From a virus: a stretch of DNA of 25,185 nucleotides. Position numbers and translations under genes: made by a program. Shown piece after piece: positions 1-7,021 of this stretch (position 1 is its first letter; every line of letters starts with the position of its first letter). The notes below the pieces were generated by a model. That model did not search any database and was not told the origin of the DNA. It saw only the letters and a program-made list of their open reading frames with translations. Location: IMG/VR virus record IMGVR_UViG_3300048433_000215, positions 1 through 25,185 of that record. One strand, written 5' to 3'.

Positions 1-449
1 CCCGCACCACCTAAGTCCATATTCTCATATGCAACGTTATCACGGTATTGTAGACCAACAGGTAGATACATCGATACTTGTCTATCAAGTTTAATTAATG
101 GTCTTTGTTTAATAATAGGAACGTTATCTTCACCTTTGTGAGATTTAACTGCTTTTGCAACTTCTTCAGGGTTTTCAGTTTTAAGTGCATTCTTTAAACC
201 CGCCCCAACAGACTTTGCAAAAGAAGTTGCTGCTTCTGAAATATTACCAAGGTCAGTCTCAGGTTCTTTCATTACGTTAAAGATTAAACGACCTTTATAT
301 TCGTCAGGATTGTTAAGTGGATACTCTAAGTCTTTTCGACTTTTGTTTTCTTCGATGCCAGGCTTTCTACCAGTTGCTGCTTCAACTATTTGTGCAGAAG
401 TTAAAGTATCTCCTACCTGTACGTCTTGAATGTTTGTGACTGTCGGCAT
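1..449 (-). CDS. Probable baseplate tail tube cap protein (gp48-like), partial
   Basis: The gene runs leftwards out of the window, so only the first 149 codons are visible. It starts at the ATG at 449, preceded by a weak AGAG-type ribosome site and by a minus-strand late promoter box at 489-496. The visible protein has a polar N-terminus, an alanine-rich stretch around residues 75-95 and then a segment reading RPLIKLDRQVSMYLPVGLQY followed by YENMDLG. This pattern of a YLP motif followed by an aromatic-Asn-x-Asp-Leu-Gly motif is what I associate with tail-tube-cap (gp48) proteins of marine T4-like phages, which cap the baseplate end of the tail tube. The position beside gp4 and other baseplate genes agrees with that. 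The identification rests on motif memory and context. Another baseplate or tail structural protein remains possible. Confidence 0.5.
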   Translation of the reverse strand, partial: MPTVTNIQDVQVGDTLTSAQIVEAATGRKPGIEENKSRKDLEYPLNNPDEYKGRLIFNVMKEPETDLGNISEAATSFAKSVGAGLKNALKTENPEEVAKAVKSHKGEDNVPIIKQRPLIKLDRQVSMYLPVGLQYRDNVAYENMDLGGA

Positions 450-460
450 TGTAATTTCTC

Positions 461-468
461 TATAAATA
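461..468 (+). promoter_or_regulatory. T4-type late promoter box, plus strand
   Basis: An exact TATAAATA lies 36 bases before the gp4 start codon. T4-like late promoters consist of this single -10-type box recognised by the gp55/gp33 system, and gp33 is encoded in this window. It would launch the rightward virion operon. Confidence 0.7.
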
Positions 469-488
469 GGTTATAAATCAGTTATCTT

Positions 489-496
489 TATTTATA
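489..496 (-). promoter_or_regulatory. T4-type late promoter box, minus strand
   Basis: The plus strand reads TATTTATA here, so the minus strand has an exact TATAAATA about 39 bases before the ATG at 449. It would drive the leftward gp48-like gene. It lies inside the leader of gp4, and the plus-strand box lies inside the leader of this gene. Confidence 0.7.
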
Positions 497-504
497 AGGT
501 TTTT

Positions 505-981
505 ATGGCATATTCGGGTAGATACAGAGTAAAAAACACAAAGAAGTACGAGGGAGACCATACTGTTGTGGTATATCGTTCTCTGTGGGAGAAACATGCA
601 TTCAAATGGTGTGATAACAACCCCAAAGTAGTAAAATGGTCTTCTGAAGAGGTTATTATACCATACTTATATGAAGTTGACAAGCGTTATCATAGATATT
701 TTATGGATTTAAAAATGGTCATGGAAGATGGTAAGACTTGGTTGGTTGAGATTAAACCAGATAAAGAGACTAGAATTCCTACAGGTAGTCGCAGAACTAA
801 AAAGTTTATATCTGAAAGTATGACTTACGTAAAGAATATAAATAAGTGGGAAGCGGCAAATGAATATGCAAAAGACCGTGGATGGAGATTTGTTATCTGG
901 ACTGAAAAGAATGAACCACTCAAGTCTCTTATTCCTAAATCAACAAAACCACTGAGACCTTTCACCAAAAGAAAAAGATGA
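505..981 (+). CDS. 4: Head completion protein gp4 (nuclease fold)
   Basis: This 158-residue protein matches T4 gp4 (also called 50/65). The N-terminus MAYSGRYRVKNTKKYEGD closely resembles the T4 protein, and the length is similar. In T4 it is a minor head protein needed to finish DNA-filled heads before tail joining. It has the PD-(D/E)xK layout of a TnsA-like endonuclease: E29, D68 in YFMDL, and E82-I-K84 in LVEIKP, which fits a role in trimming or protecting packaged DNA ends. It is the first gene of the rightward late operon, 36 bases after a TATAAATA box. Its stop overlaps the next start (ATGA at 978-981), so the radical SAM gene is translationally coupled to it. The family call is firm; catalytic activity is inferred from the motif. 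Confidence 0.9.
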   Translation: MAYSGRYRVKNTKKYEGDHTVVVYRSLWEKHAFKWCDNNPKVVKWSSEEVIIPYLYEVDKRYHRYFMDLKMVMEDGKTWLVEIKPDKETRIPTGSRRTKKFISESMTYVKNINKWEAANEYAKDRGWRFVIWTEKNEPLKSLIPKSTKPLRPFTKRKR

Positions 982-2708
982 AACACCATGGATTAATAAT
1001 AACTGGTGCGTCCTTTACATACCCGATAGGTAAAGGATTTGTTCCAGAACATGCAGTTTATGATTCTGGTAATTGGGAAGAAATGCCAGTTAGGGGAACG
1101 GGCGCTCATAGAATTGCAACCCATTTAAGAAATACTGGGAAGTGGGACATTGAAGTTGTAGACTTTCTTGAGGCATGGGACGATAGTGAACTACATGAAT
1201 TTTGTGAAACTCGAATCACTAAGAATACCAAATGGATAGGGTTCAGTGTGTTCTTCACATATTCAATTCACGAAGCACCACCTATAGTAAGAAAACAAAA
1301 CAGACTCATAAAACACATTAAGGAAAGATACCCTTGGGTAAAAATCGTAGTAGGTGCAAATAAACTAGTTAATGTTATCCGACACGAAAATGTCGATTAC
1401 TTTTGTATAGGTAATGGAGAACATGCAATTGTCGCTCTGTGTGATTATTTTACTGGTAATGCAAAACACCCTAAAGTAAAAGTCAAAATTAATCCTTTCA
1501 ATCAAATAGACATGGTAGGAAAGGAATTTGTTATTATGGATTGTTTTAATGACTATCCCGCATTTCCTCATAAGAATCCACACACATCATACGAAGAAAG
1601 AGATTTTATACAAAAGGATGAAGTATTGACCATGGAGTTGTCTAGAGGATGTATATTCAAATGTACATTCTGTGACTACTCCCCGTTAGGTGTTAAGGGT
1701 GACCATAGTAGACATGCAGAAAACTTTGAAGAAGAACTAAGAGAGAACTATGAGAAATGGGGTGTAACACATTACTGTCTTGCAGATGAGACCGCTAATG
1801 CAAGTTCTGAGTACATATCAAAGTTTGCAGACGTTGTAAGAAAACTTCCCTTTCAACCTCAGTTCCATGGATTTATTCGTGGTGACTTGTTAATAAGACG
1901 AGCAAAACAAGACTGGGACAATATGATTGATATGGGATTCACCAGTCAGTCTATGGGTATTGAAACATTTAACCATGCATCTGGTAAATCTATTAACAAA
2001 GGTTTTTCTCCATTACAGATGCAAGAGGGATTACTTGCATCCGCAGAGTATTTTAAGAAGAATAGACATACTGGTAATCATTACAATCAAACATTGACAA
2101 TGATTGCGGGATTACCTCACGAAACATTTGAAACTTTAGATAAATCTGGAGAATGGTTGAATAAGTATTGGTGGAATCAAGTTACAATACATCCATTGTA
2201 TATATCACAACATGTCTCAGATGGTGTTGATGCAGTTTCAGATATAGAAAAAGACCCGTCCAAATATGGATACACGTGGAGAGATAAAACTCTTTTAGAT
2301 AAAGCTATAGAAAATTACTATTATCAACACTGGGAAGTAAAGAGAGTAATAAACCCAAACCCCTCTTTACGACAAATGGTAGATAATTTTCCAAAAGATG
2401 CTGCTCTAAAGGAAGAGTTAAAAAACCGTGCAGAAAAAACATTTCAACAAGTATGGGTACATCCAAGTGGAAATTACGACCAAATTGACATGTTAGAATG
2501 GACTACTAAGTATCAATCAGACAGAATAATCAAACTAGGAAGACCAGAAAGTCTATCTGGATGGCATATGGGTTGGTACAAACAACTAGGATATGACTTG
2601 AGAGAGACTTACGAAGAAAAACTACCCGATATAACAAGAAAAGACGTAAAGAAATATTTCAAAAACCTCGAAAGATATAAGAAAGATAAGTTAAATTGGT
2701 ATAAATAG
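978..2708 (+). CDS. Radical SAM protein with B12-binding-like N-terminal domain
   Basis: This 576-residue protein has the radical SAM signature C225-x3-C229-x2-C232 within LSRGCIFKCTFCDYSP, which would bind a [4Fe-4S] cluster and S-adenosylmethionine. Residues about 1-165 look like the Rossmann-type cobalamin-binding domain that precedes radical SAM cores in the class B (B12-binding) group: GAHRIATHLRNTGKWDIEVVDF, then WIGFSVFF, WVKIVVGA and VDYFCIGNGEHA as successive strands. The DxHxxG cobalamin ligand motif is absent, so B12 may not be bound through a histidine, or at all. The C-terminal third has no motif I recognise. It is coupled to gp4 by a 4-base overlap and is therefore expressed with virion genes. 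The substrate is unknown; methyl transfer or oxidation on a peptide, sugar or RNA are all possible. It appears intact and seems to be an accessory gene placed among structural genes. Confidence 0.85.
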   Translation: MKHHGLIITGASFTYPIGKGFVPEHAVYDSGNWEEMPVRGTGAHRIATHLRNTGKWDIEVVDFLEAWDDSELHEFCETRITKNTKWIGFSVFFTYSIHEAPPIVRKQNRLIKHIKERYPWVKIVVGANKLVNVIRHENVDYFCIGNGEHAIVALCDYFTGNAKHPKVKVKINPFNQIDMVGKEFVIMDCFNDYPAFPHKNPHTSYEERDFIQKDEVLTMELSRGCIFKCTFCDYSPLGVKGDHSRHAENFEEELRENYEKWGVTHYCLADETANASSEYISKFADVVRKLPFQPQFHGFIRGDLLIRRAKQDWDNMIDMGFTSQSMGIETFNHASGKSINKGFSPLQMQEGLLASAEYFKKNRHTGNHYNQTLTMIAGLPHETFETLDKSGEWLNKYWWNQVTIHPLYISQHVSDGVDAVSDIEKDPSKYGYTWRDKTLLDKAIENYYYQHWEVKRVINPNPSLRQMVDNFPKDAALKEELKNRAEKTFQQVWVHPSGNYDQIDMLEWTTKYQSDRIIKLGRPESLSGWHMGWYKQLGYDLRETYEEKLPDITRKDVKKYFKNLERYKKDKLNWYK

Positions 2709-2721
2709 AACTATGAGTAAT
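2698..2721 (+). repeat. 24-bp direct repeat, copy 1
   Basis: These 24 bases recur exactly at 12969-12992. The unit contains GG, the late box TATAAATA, GAACT and the first codons ATGAGTAAT of the downstream gene. Confidence 0.85.
2700..2707 (+). promoter_or_regulatory. Late promoter box abutting a start codon
   Basis: TATAAATA overlaps the last codons of the radical SAM gene and is followed by GAACTATG, so the ATG begins only 5 bases after the box. T4-type late transcripts start about 6-7 bases past the box, so the message would have almost no leader. No purine-rich ribosome site is visible before this ATG. Confidence 0.6.
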
Positions 2722-3306
2722 ATATTCAACAGACTAGAATTACAGGCATTCCGTGCGGGAGTTACTCCCCGTACCAAAGAATCCCGTGAATGGTTCAGAA
2801 AGAAAGCATCTAACATGCGGTCTATCAATCGTGAAGCATTGATGAAAGAAGACCAGATAAAACAAAGAGCGAATCGTGGTATTATTGGTTCTATGCAGAT
2901 GTTTTTCTATGACCCAAAGACTAAAGATAAACTTCCATACTATGATGCATTCCCATTGATTATTGTAGTCGGGCCAGCAGAGGGTGGATTCTATGGAATC
3001 AACCTTCATTATCTTCCACCTATCCTTCGTGCAAAAATGTTGGATGCATTGATGGAAGTTGCGTCCAGTAAGAACTCTGACGATGCAAAGTTTAATATTA
3101 CTTACAAGAGATTACAGGGTATTGCAAAGTTGCGATACTACAAACCATGTTTTAAACACTACTTGAATTCACATGTCAAGAGTAAGTTTGCAGAAGTTCC
3201 TGCTCCAGAGTGGGAGATTGCAACATTCTTACCGACTGCACAGTTCCGTAAATCGAACTCACAGAAAGTATTCTATGATTCAAGACAGGCAATAGGTAAA
3301 GACTAA
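2713..3306 (+). CDS. Conserved marine T4-like phage protein, function unknown
   Basis: This 197-residue protein is not one I can name. It has a basic, helical N-terminus (residues about 1-55). A core follows, with MQMFFYDPKTKDKLPYYDAF, then a hydrophobic strand (LIIVVG), then GGFYGINLHYLPP, and a C-terminal part rich in Lys and Tyr. I have a memory of very similar FYDPKTKDKLPYYD...GFYG-NLHYLPP proteins among hypothetical genes next to gp4, gp26 and gp54 homologues in marine myoviruses, so it is probably a virion or assembly protein. It does not resemble T4 gp53. It sits between the radical SAM gene and the tube-initiator-like gene; its stop overlaps the next ATG (TAATG at 3304-3308). It seems to have its own late promoter box directly before its start. 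Confidence 0.75.
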   Translation: MSNIFNRLELQAFRAGVTPRTKESREWFRKKASNMRSINREALMKEDQIKQRANRGIIGSMQMFFYDPKTKDKLPYYDAFPLIIVVGPAEGGFYGINLHYLPPILRAKMLDALMEVASSKNSDDAKFNITYKRLQGIAKLRYYKPCFKHYLNSHVKSKFAEVPAPEWEIATFLPTAQFRKSNSQKVFYDSRQAIGKD

Positions 3307-4007
3307 TGAGTATTCGTATTGACGATTTTAAATCATCTGTAGGTGCTGGCGGGGGAATCGCATTAGGAAGTCTATATAAGATTTTCTTACCACCTATCAA
3401 AGGTGACGCACGTAACTTAAACTTGTTATGTAAAGCAGCGTCATTGCCTGGCAGACAAATTCTTTCTACAGAAAGACCAATGGGTATTGATGTTACTAAA
3501 GTTGCATATGGTTATGCAGTAGATGACGTAACACTCACGTTCCATTGTTTGAATGATATGGGTATCAGAGAATACTTTGAACTGTGGCAAGAACAAGCAG
3601 TAAATGCAGAAACAAAAGAAGTTGGATATTACAACGATTACACACATCCTGTTATTATTCAACATATTAAAAAGGGTATTTCTTTCCCTATAAAGAAAAA
3701 GAAACTATTTGACTCTGGTAAAATTCCTTCTGCAATTAGAGGAAGATTACCAAGACTAGGCCCGTTAGACCTCGCACAAGGTGAGTTTGATTTAAATGCG
3801 GTGTTCGGTGACGATATCACATATACGTTACTCCTAGATAAAGCATACCCAACAACATTGAATGCAATTGAGTTGAGTGATGACGGACAATTACTTGAAG
3901 TGACGGTACAACTGTCATATAAGAATTGGAAGTCAAAAAAGGGTGACCGTGTAGGAAACGATTTTGTCGAAGGACTTGCGGGTGAACTGATTAGGAAATT
4001 TTTATAA
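3306..4007 (+). CDS. Tail tube initiator-like protein (gp54/gp19 fold)
   Basis: The 233-residue product shows the pattern of the T4 tail tube family (gp19 and the baseplate tube initiator gp54). There is an early strand then NLLCKAASLPGRQI (gp19 has FQCKATALPAG), then DDVTLTFHCLNDMGIREYFELWQE (compare gp19 WTVTVMNDEAHDARQKFVDWQ), then a late segment ELSDDGQLLEVTVQLSYKNW corresponding to the final tube-domain strands. Tube proteins stack as hexameric rings around the tape measure. At 233 residues it is longer than gp19 (163) and shorter than T4 gp54 (320). Since gp26 and the tape measure follow, a baseplate-end initiator is the best reading. The main alternative is the major tube protein itself. 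The start ATG overlaps the preceding stop codon. Confidence 0.7.
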   Translation: MSIRIDDFKSSVGAGGGIALGSLYKIFLPPIKGDARNLNLLCKAASLPGRQILSTERPMGIDVTKVAYGYAVDDVTLTFHCLNDMGIREYFELWQEQAVNAETKEVGYYNDYTHPVIIQHIKKGISFPIKKKKLFDSGKIPSAIRGRLPRLGPLDLAQGEFDLNAVFGDDITYTLLLDKAYPTTLNAIELSDDGQLLEVTVQLSYKNWKSKKGDRVGNDFVEGLAGELIRKFL

Positions 4008-4022
4008 TATTTGGAGAATATA

Positions 4023-4730
4023 ATGGCACTACCTAAGTTAAATGATAATCTAAAGTATGAGATGGTAATCCCATCATCTGAAAAGGTTGTCACATATAGA
4101 CCATATTTGGTCAAAGAAGAGAAACTTCTTCTCTCTGCTTTTGAGTCGCAAGACCAGAAACAGGCAATGAGGGCAATGGTCGATACCGTTGTCGCATGTG
4201 TGAATGAAGATATTAAAACAAGTGACCTTGCAACGTTCGATGTTGAATACATGTTCACTCAGATTCGTAGTAAGTCGGTTGGTGAGACATCAACCTTACA
4301 CTTTAAATGTGAGGCTGAAGAATGTGAGTTAAGGACAGAGGTTGATATTGACTTATCGTCTCTTGAAGTTACAAAATCAGATGCAAACAATGTGGTTGAG
4401 ATTACAGATGATATCTCTATTGAACTAAGATATCCTACTTATGATGGATTCGTAAAGAACTTCCGTGAAGGTGTTTCTGAAGCGGAGTTTGGATTCATGA
4501 TGTTAGAAGACTGTATGGTTGCAATCATGACAGAAGACGAACATCATCTTGTATCAGACGTAAGTAAAAAAGAACTGAATGAATTTATAGATTCAATGAC
4601 AAACATACAGTTTACAAAGGTTGGTGAATACCTAAAAACTGTACCAGTCATGAAAAAAGAAGTAGAGTTTAAATGTACATGTGGTCACGAGAATAAAGTG
4701 ACTCTGGAGGGTCTTCAAGATTTTTTTTAA
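4023..4730 (+). CDS. 26: Baseplate hub assembly protein gp26
   Basis: This is a T4 gp26-family protein (T4 base plate protein family), which acts in assembly of the baseplate hub. I chose the ATG at 4023 because GGAGA lies at the right distance before it; an in-frame TTG at 4011 sits inside that ribosome site. The 235-residue product opens MALPKLNDNLKYEMVIPSS. It has two cysteine pairs, C96-x4-C101 and C218-x-C220, which could form a zinc-ribbon-like metal site. The gene ends in GAT TTT TTT TAA with a T8 run at 4721-4728. An open -1 frame continues past the stop to 4912, and the arrangement strongly suggests a frameshifted longer product of 296 residues (see the slippery-site entry). The tape measure gene follows directly. 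Confidence 0.85.
   Translation: MALPKLNDNLKYEMVIPSSEKVVTYRPYLVKEEKLLLSAFESQDQKQAMRAMVDTVVACVNEDIKTSDLATFDVEYMFTQIRSKSVGETSTLHFKCEAEECELRTEVDIDLSSLEVTKSDANNVVEITDDISIELRYPTYDGFVKNFREGVSEAEFGFMMLEDCMVAIMTEDEHHLVSDVSKKELNEFIDSMTNIQFTKVGEYLKTVPVMKKEVEFKCTCGHENKVTLEGLQDFF
4706..4727 (+). promoter_or_regulatory. Probable -1 ribosomal frameshift site at end of gp26
   Basis: The heptamer T TTT TTT (4721-4727) is an allowed X XXY YYZ slippery sequence in the gp26 frame, with the gp26 stop TAA immediately after it. GGAGG at 4706-4710 resembles a Shine-Dalgarno site and lies exactly 10 bases upstream, the spacing known to stimulate -1 frameshifting in E. coli dnaX. A small hairpin (ATGC 4732-4735, GCAT 4741-4744) follows. 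The -1 frame is open from 4697 to 4912. RNA polymerase slippage on T8 is an alternative mechanism with the same product. Confidence 0.7.
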
Positions 4731-4912
4731 TATGCCTCTCGCATGATAATTTGGTCAATCATTTTAAGACCAACTTTGCGTTAATGCAACACTTTAATTA
4801 TTCATTGTATGACATAGAACATATGATGCCATGGGAGAGGGAGATTTACCTAGTATTACTAGAGGAATATCTTAAAGAACAAGAAGAACGAATGAAAAAC
4901 CAAAACGGATAA
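4727..4912 (+). CDS. Frameshift extension of gp26 (gp51/lambda T-like position)
   Basis: This is 61 codons in the -1 frame relative to gp26, running to a TAA five bases before the tape measure start. The peptide reads on from the T run through HDNLVNHFKTNFALMQHFNY, then YDIEHMMPWEREIYLVLLEE, and ends in a charged helix. It lacks a credible independent start: the nearest in-frame ATG (4784) has no ribosome site, and the ATG at 4732 is in a third frame and closes after four codons. The short helical sequence with a PWEREIYL motif is like the small hub-assembly proteins that follow gp26 in marine T4-like phages, and it occupies the place of the T part of the lambda G/GT chaperone. Coordinates cover only the extension; translation would begin at 4023. 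Confidence 0.7.
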   Translation, partial: LICLSHDNLVNHFKTNFALMQHFNYSLYDIEHMMPWEREIYLVLLEEYLKEQEERMKNQNG

Positions 4913-4916
4913 GACA

Positions 4917-6599
4917 ATGGCAGAATTAACCATATCACACCTCACTGAAGCAGTTCAGATTGAAGGTATTAAAAGTGAAAAAAGAGACGAGAAACAGATT
5001 AGCGAACTTGCTAGTCTGAATAAATCTTTTGCACAATACTTTAAATCTATGGCAAATCAGGCAGGCGACAATCTTGAAAAGGAACGTGAAAAGAAGAAAG
5101 AAAAGAGTGGTGGCGACCAACCTAGATTTGGACAGATGGTAGGTGATGCAAAGGGGATGGGTTTCCTTGGAGTAATTGGTGCTATTGGTGCGGCACTTAC
5201 GGGACTTGTTGTTGGTTTTCTTGATGGTATCAAAGACTCTTTCAAATTAATAACTCCAAAGTTTATAAAAACTGCCTTTAGTAACAGAGTAATCAAACCA
5301 ATTACAATGTTATTTGATGCACTAGGAGATATCTTCCGTAAAGCTGGAACAGGACAAATCTTAAAAGGTGATACCTTTAAAGTGTTTGGTAGATTTACCA
5401 CAACTCTAGAAAGTATTGCAAAAAGGTTTAAGAGTGTTATTGCTAGTGTTCGTTCTGGTTCAACTAAGTTCTTTGAGTTCTTTGGTAAGATAGGTGACTT
5501 TTTTAAATCTATCGGTAGAAATATAAAAGCGTTTTTTCTAAGTTCAGATGTCATAAGGAATCAACTCAAGAATTTTTCTAAACTGGGAGAGACATTTAAA
5601 ACAATTACAAAAGGTGCATCTGAAGGGGGAAGTATCTTTGCTCGACTTGGTGAAGTCGTTAAACCATTCTTTAATGTGTTCAAAAGAATAGGTAAGTTCT
5701 TAGGTGGGCCGATTACAGTTGCAATCATTAGTATCATTGATGGGTTTATTGGTTCATTCAAAGCGTTCACTGATACTGAGGGTGGAATCTTTGCAAAAAT
5801 TAGTGCCGCTATTAGTGGTTTCTTTGCGGGAATTACATCTGGTTTTATTGGTGGTTTACTTGACCTTGGTAAAATGGTAATTGGTTTTGTTGCGGGTCTA
5901 TTTGGATTCGACTCCTTCAAAGAAAAACTTGCTGAGTTTTCATTCCAAGATATGATTTTTGATGGATTGATGTTCCCATTCAGAGCAGTCATGTCTCTGT
6001 TTGATGGTAAAGACGGTAACATGTTCTCAACCCTAGCGTCAGATTTGATAGAGGGTATCAAAAGTATCTTTAGTGGTATTACTGGATTTGTCAAACAGAA
6101 GTTTAAAGCTATTGGTAGTTCAATAGCAGGATTCTTTGGATTTGGTGGTGACGAAGAACCAGAAGTAAAAGAAATTAAAGAAGGTAAAGTAGTTCCTAAA
6201 GTAGAAAAACAAGTTGTTACACCACCACAAGACGATGATTTCCATGAAGTTCGAGGTACAGACGAAGACGGATTCAATTATACAGAAACAAAAAGAGCCC
6301 CTAAGTCTGAACAAGATATGATGGCGGCAGAAGAAGAACGTTACAAGAGACACCTAAAACTTAATCAAGACCGTATGGTTAAGTATAATGAACAAGGTAA
6401 GGGTGGTAGTAAAGGTGCAATGTATACGGAAGAACGTATAATGAAATTGCAAGCAAAACTAGATGAATTACAGGCAAAACAATCTGCGGGTAATACAGTG
6501 ATTGCACCATCAACAACAACTAACACAACCAACTCAAGTAGTCAAGCAGTATATGGTGACGCTTCACCCGCTACAGATGACTTAGACAGGGTTGCATAA
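4917..6599 (+). CDS. Tape measure / baseplate hub protein (gp29-like)
   Basis: The 560-residue product fits a tail length tape measure protein; T4 gp29 has 590 residues. It starts with a polar helical, charged region (residues 1-70, ending KEREKKKEKSGG), followed by repeated hydrophobic segments. Examples are FLGVIGAIGAALTGLVVGFL at about 79-98, FLGGPITVAIISIIDGFIG in the middle, and ISGFFAGITSGFIGGLLDLG with VIGFVAGLFGF later. Phe-Lys rich amphipathic helices lie between. From about residue 430 it becomes polar and coiled-coil-like, and it ends in a Thr/Ser-rich tail. Hydrophobic segments of this kind are thought to enter the host inner membrane during DNA ejection. The position after gp26 and its frameshift extension agrees. 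The stop overlaps the IscU start (TAATG at 6597-6601). Sequence identity with T4 gp29 is not obvious to me, so the call is mainly from composition, length and order. Confidence 0.75.
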   Translation: MAELTISHLTEAVQIEGIKSEKRDEKQISELASLNKSFAQYFKSMANQAGDNLEKEREKKKEKSGGDQPRFGQMVGDAKGMGFLGVIGAIGAALTGLVVGFLDGIKDSFKLITPKFIKTAFSNRVIKPITMLFDALGDIFRKAGTGQILKGDTFKVFGRFTTTLESIAKRFKSVIASVRSGSTKFFEFFGKIGDFFKSIGRNIKAFFLSSDVIRNQLKNFSKLGETFKTITKGASEGGSIFARLGEVVKPFFNVFKRIGKFLGGPITVAIISIIDGFIGSFKAFTDTEGGIFAKISAAISGFFAGITSGFIGGLLDLGKMVIGFVAGLFGFDSFKEKLAEFSFQDMIFDGLMFPFRAVMSLFDGKDGNMFSTLASDLIEGIKSIFSGITGFVKQKFKAIGSSIAGFFGFGGDEEPEVKEIKEGKVVPKVEKQVVTPPQDDDFHEVRGTDEDGFNYTETKRAPKSEQDMMAAEEERYKRHLKLNQDRMVKYNEQGKGGSKGAMYTEERIMKLQAKLDELQAKQSAGNTVIAPSTTTNTTNSSSQAVYGDASPATDDLDRVA

Positions 6600-7021
6600 T
6601 GGCATACTCACAAAAAGTAATAGACAGATTCGAGGGTGTATTAAATGCACCAGAACAATTTAGTGTTGGTAGATTTGACCCTAATGACCCAGACATTGCA
6701 ACAGGAATGGCAGGCGCTCCCGCATGTGGAGACGTTATGAAACTGCAATTGAAACTAGACGAAAACGAGATGATAGTAGATGTCAAATTCAAAACCTATG
6801 GATGCGGAAGTGCGATTGCATCAAGTTCAATGTTCGTTGACTTACTTAAAGGCAAAACAATTGACGAAGCAAAACAGATTAAAGATAAAGAAATTGCAGA
6901 TGCTCTTGACTTACCTCCAATCAAACTCCACTGTTCAGTCCTCGCAGAAGACTCTATAAAAAAAGCAGTAGAAGATTGGGAACAGAAAAATAATAAATTC
7001 GAACGGGCAATGTTTCCGTGA
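6599..7021 (+). CDS. iscU: Fe-S cluster scaffold protein IscU
   Basis: The 140-residue protein is a full-length IscU. It has the three conserved cluster-binding cysteines and the modulating aspartate: GAPACGDVMKLQ (C43, D45), KTYGCGSAIASSS (C69) and KLHCSVLAEDSI (C112). It also has LPPIK (105-109), nearly identical to the LPPVK motif through which the HscA chaperone binds bacterial IscU. IscU builds [2Fe-2S] and [4Fe-4S] clusters with sulfur from the cysteine desulfurase IscS; no desulfurase is seen here, so the host's would be required. The start ATG shares a base with the tape measure stop, so it is translationally coupled to a virion gene. It ends in a 4-base overlap (GTGA) with iscA. The family call is very secure; what the phage uses it for is inference. 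Confidence 0.95.
   Translation: MAYSQKVIDRFEGVLNAPEQFSVGRFDPNDPDIATGMAGAPACGDVMKLQLKLDENEMIVDVKFKTYGCGSAIASSSMFVDLLKGKTIDEAKQIKDKEIADALDLPPIKLHCSVLAEDSIKKAVEDWEQKNNKFERAMFP

Noticed and set aside
978-1470. Firm call of cobalamin dependence for the radical SAM protein
   Set aside because: The fold pattern is suggestive but DxHxxG is absent, so B12 use is kept as a hypothesis.
5057-6277. Two long minus-strand open frames opposite the tape measure gene
   Set aside because: They have low-complexity Pro/Ser/Asn-rich sequence typical of antisense to a biased Gly/Phe/Lys gene, and no ribosome sites or promoters.
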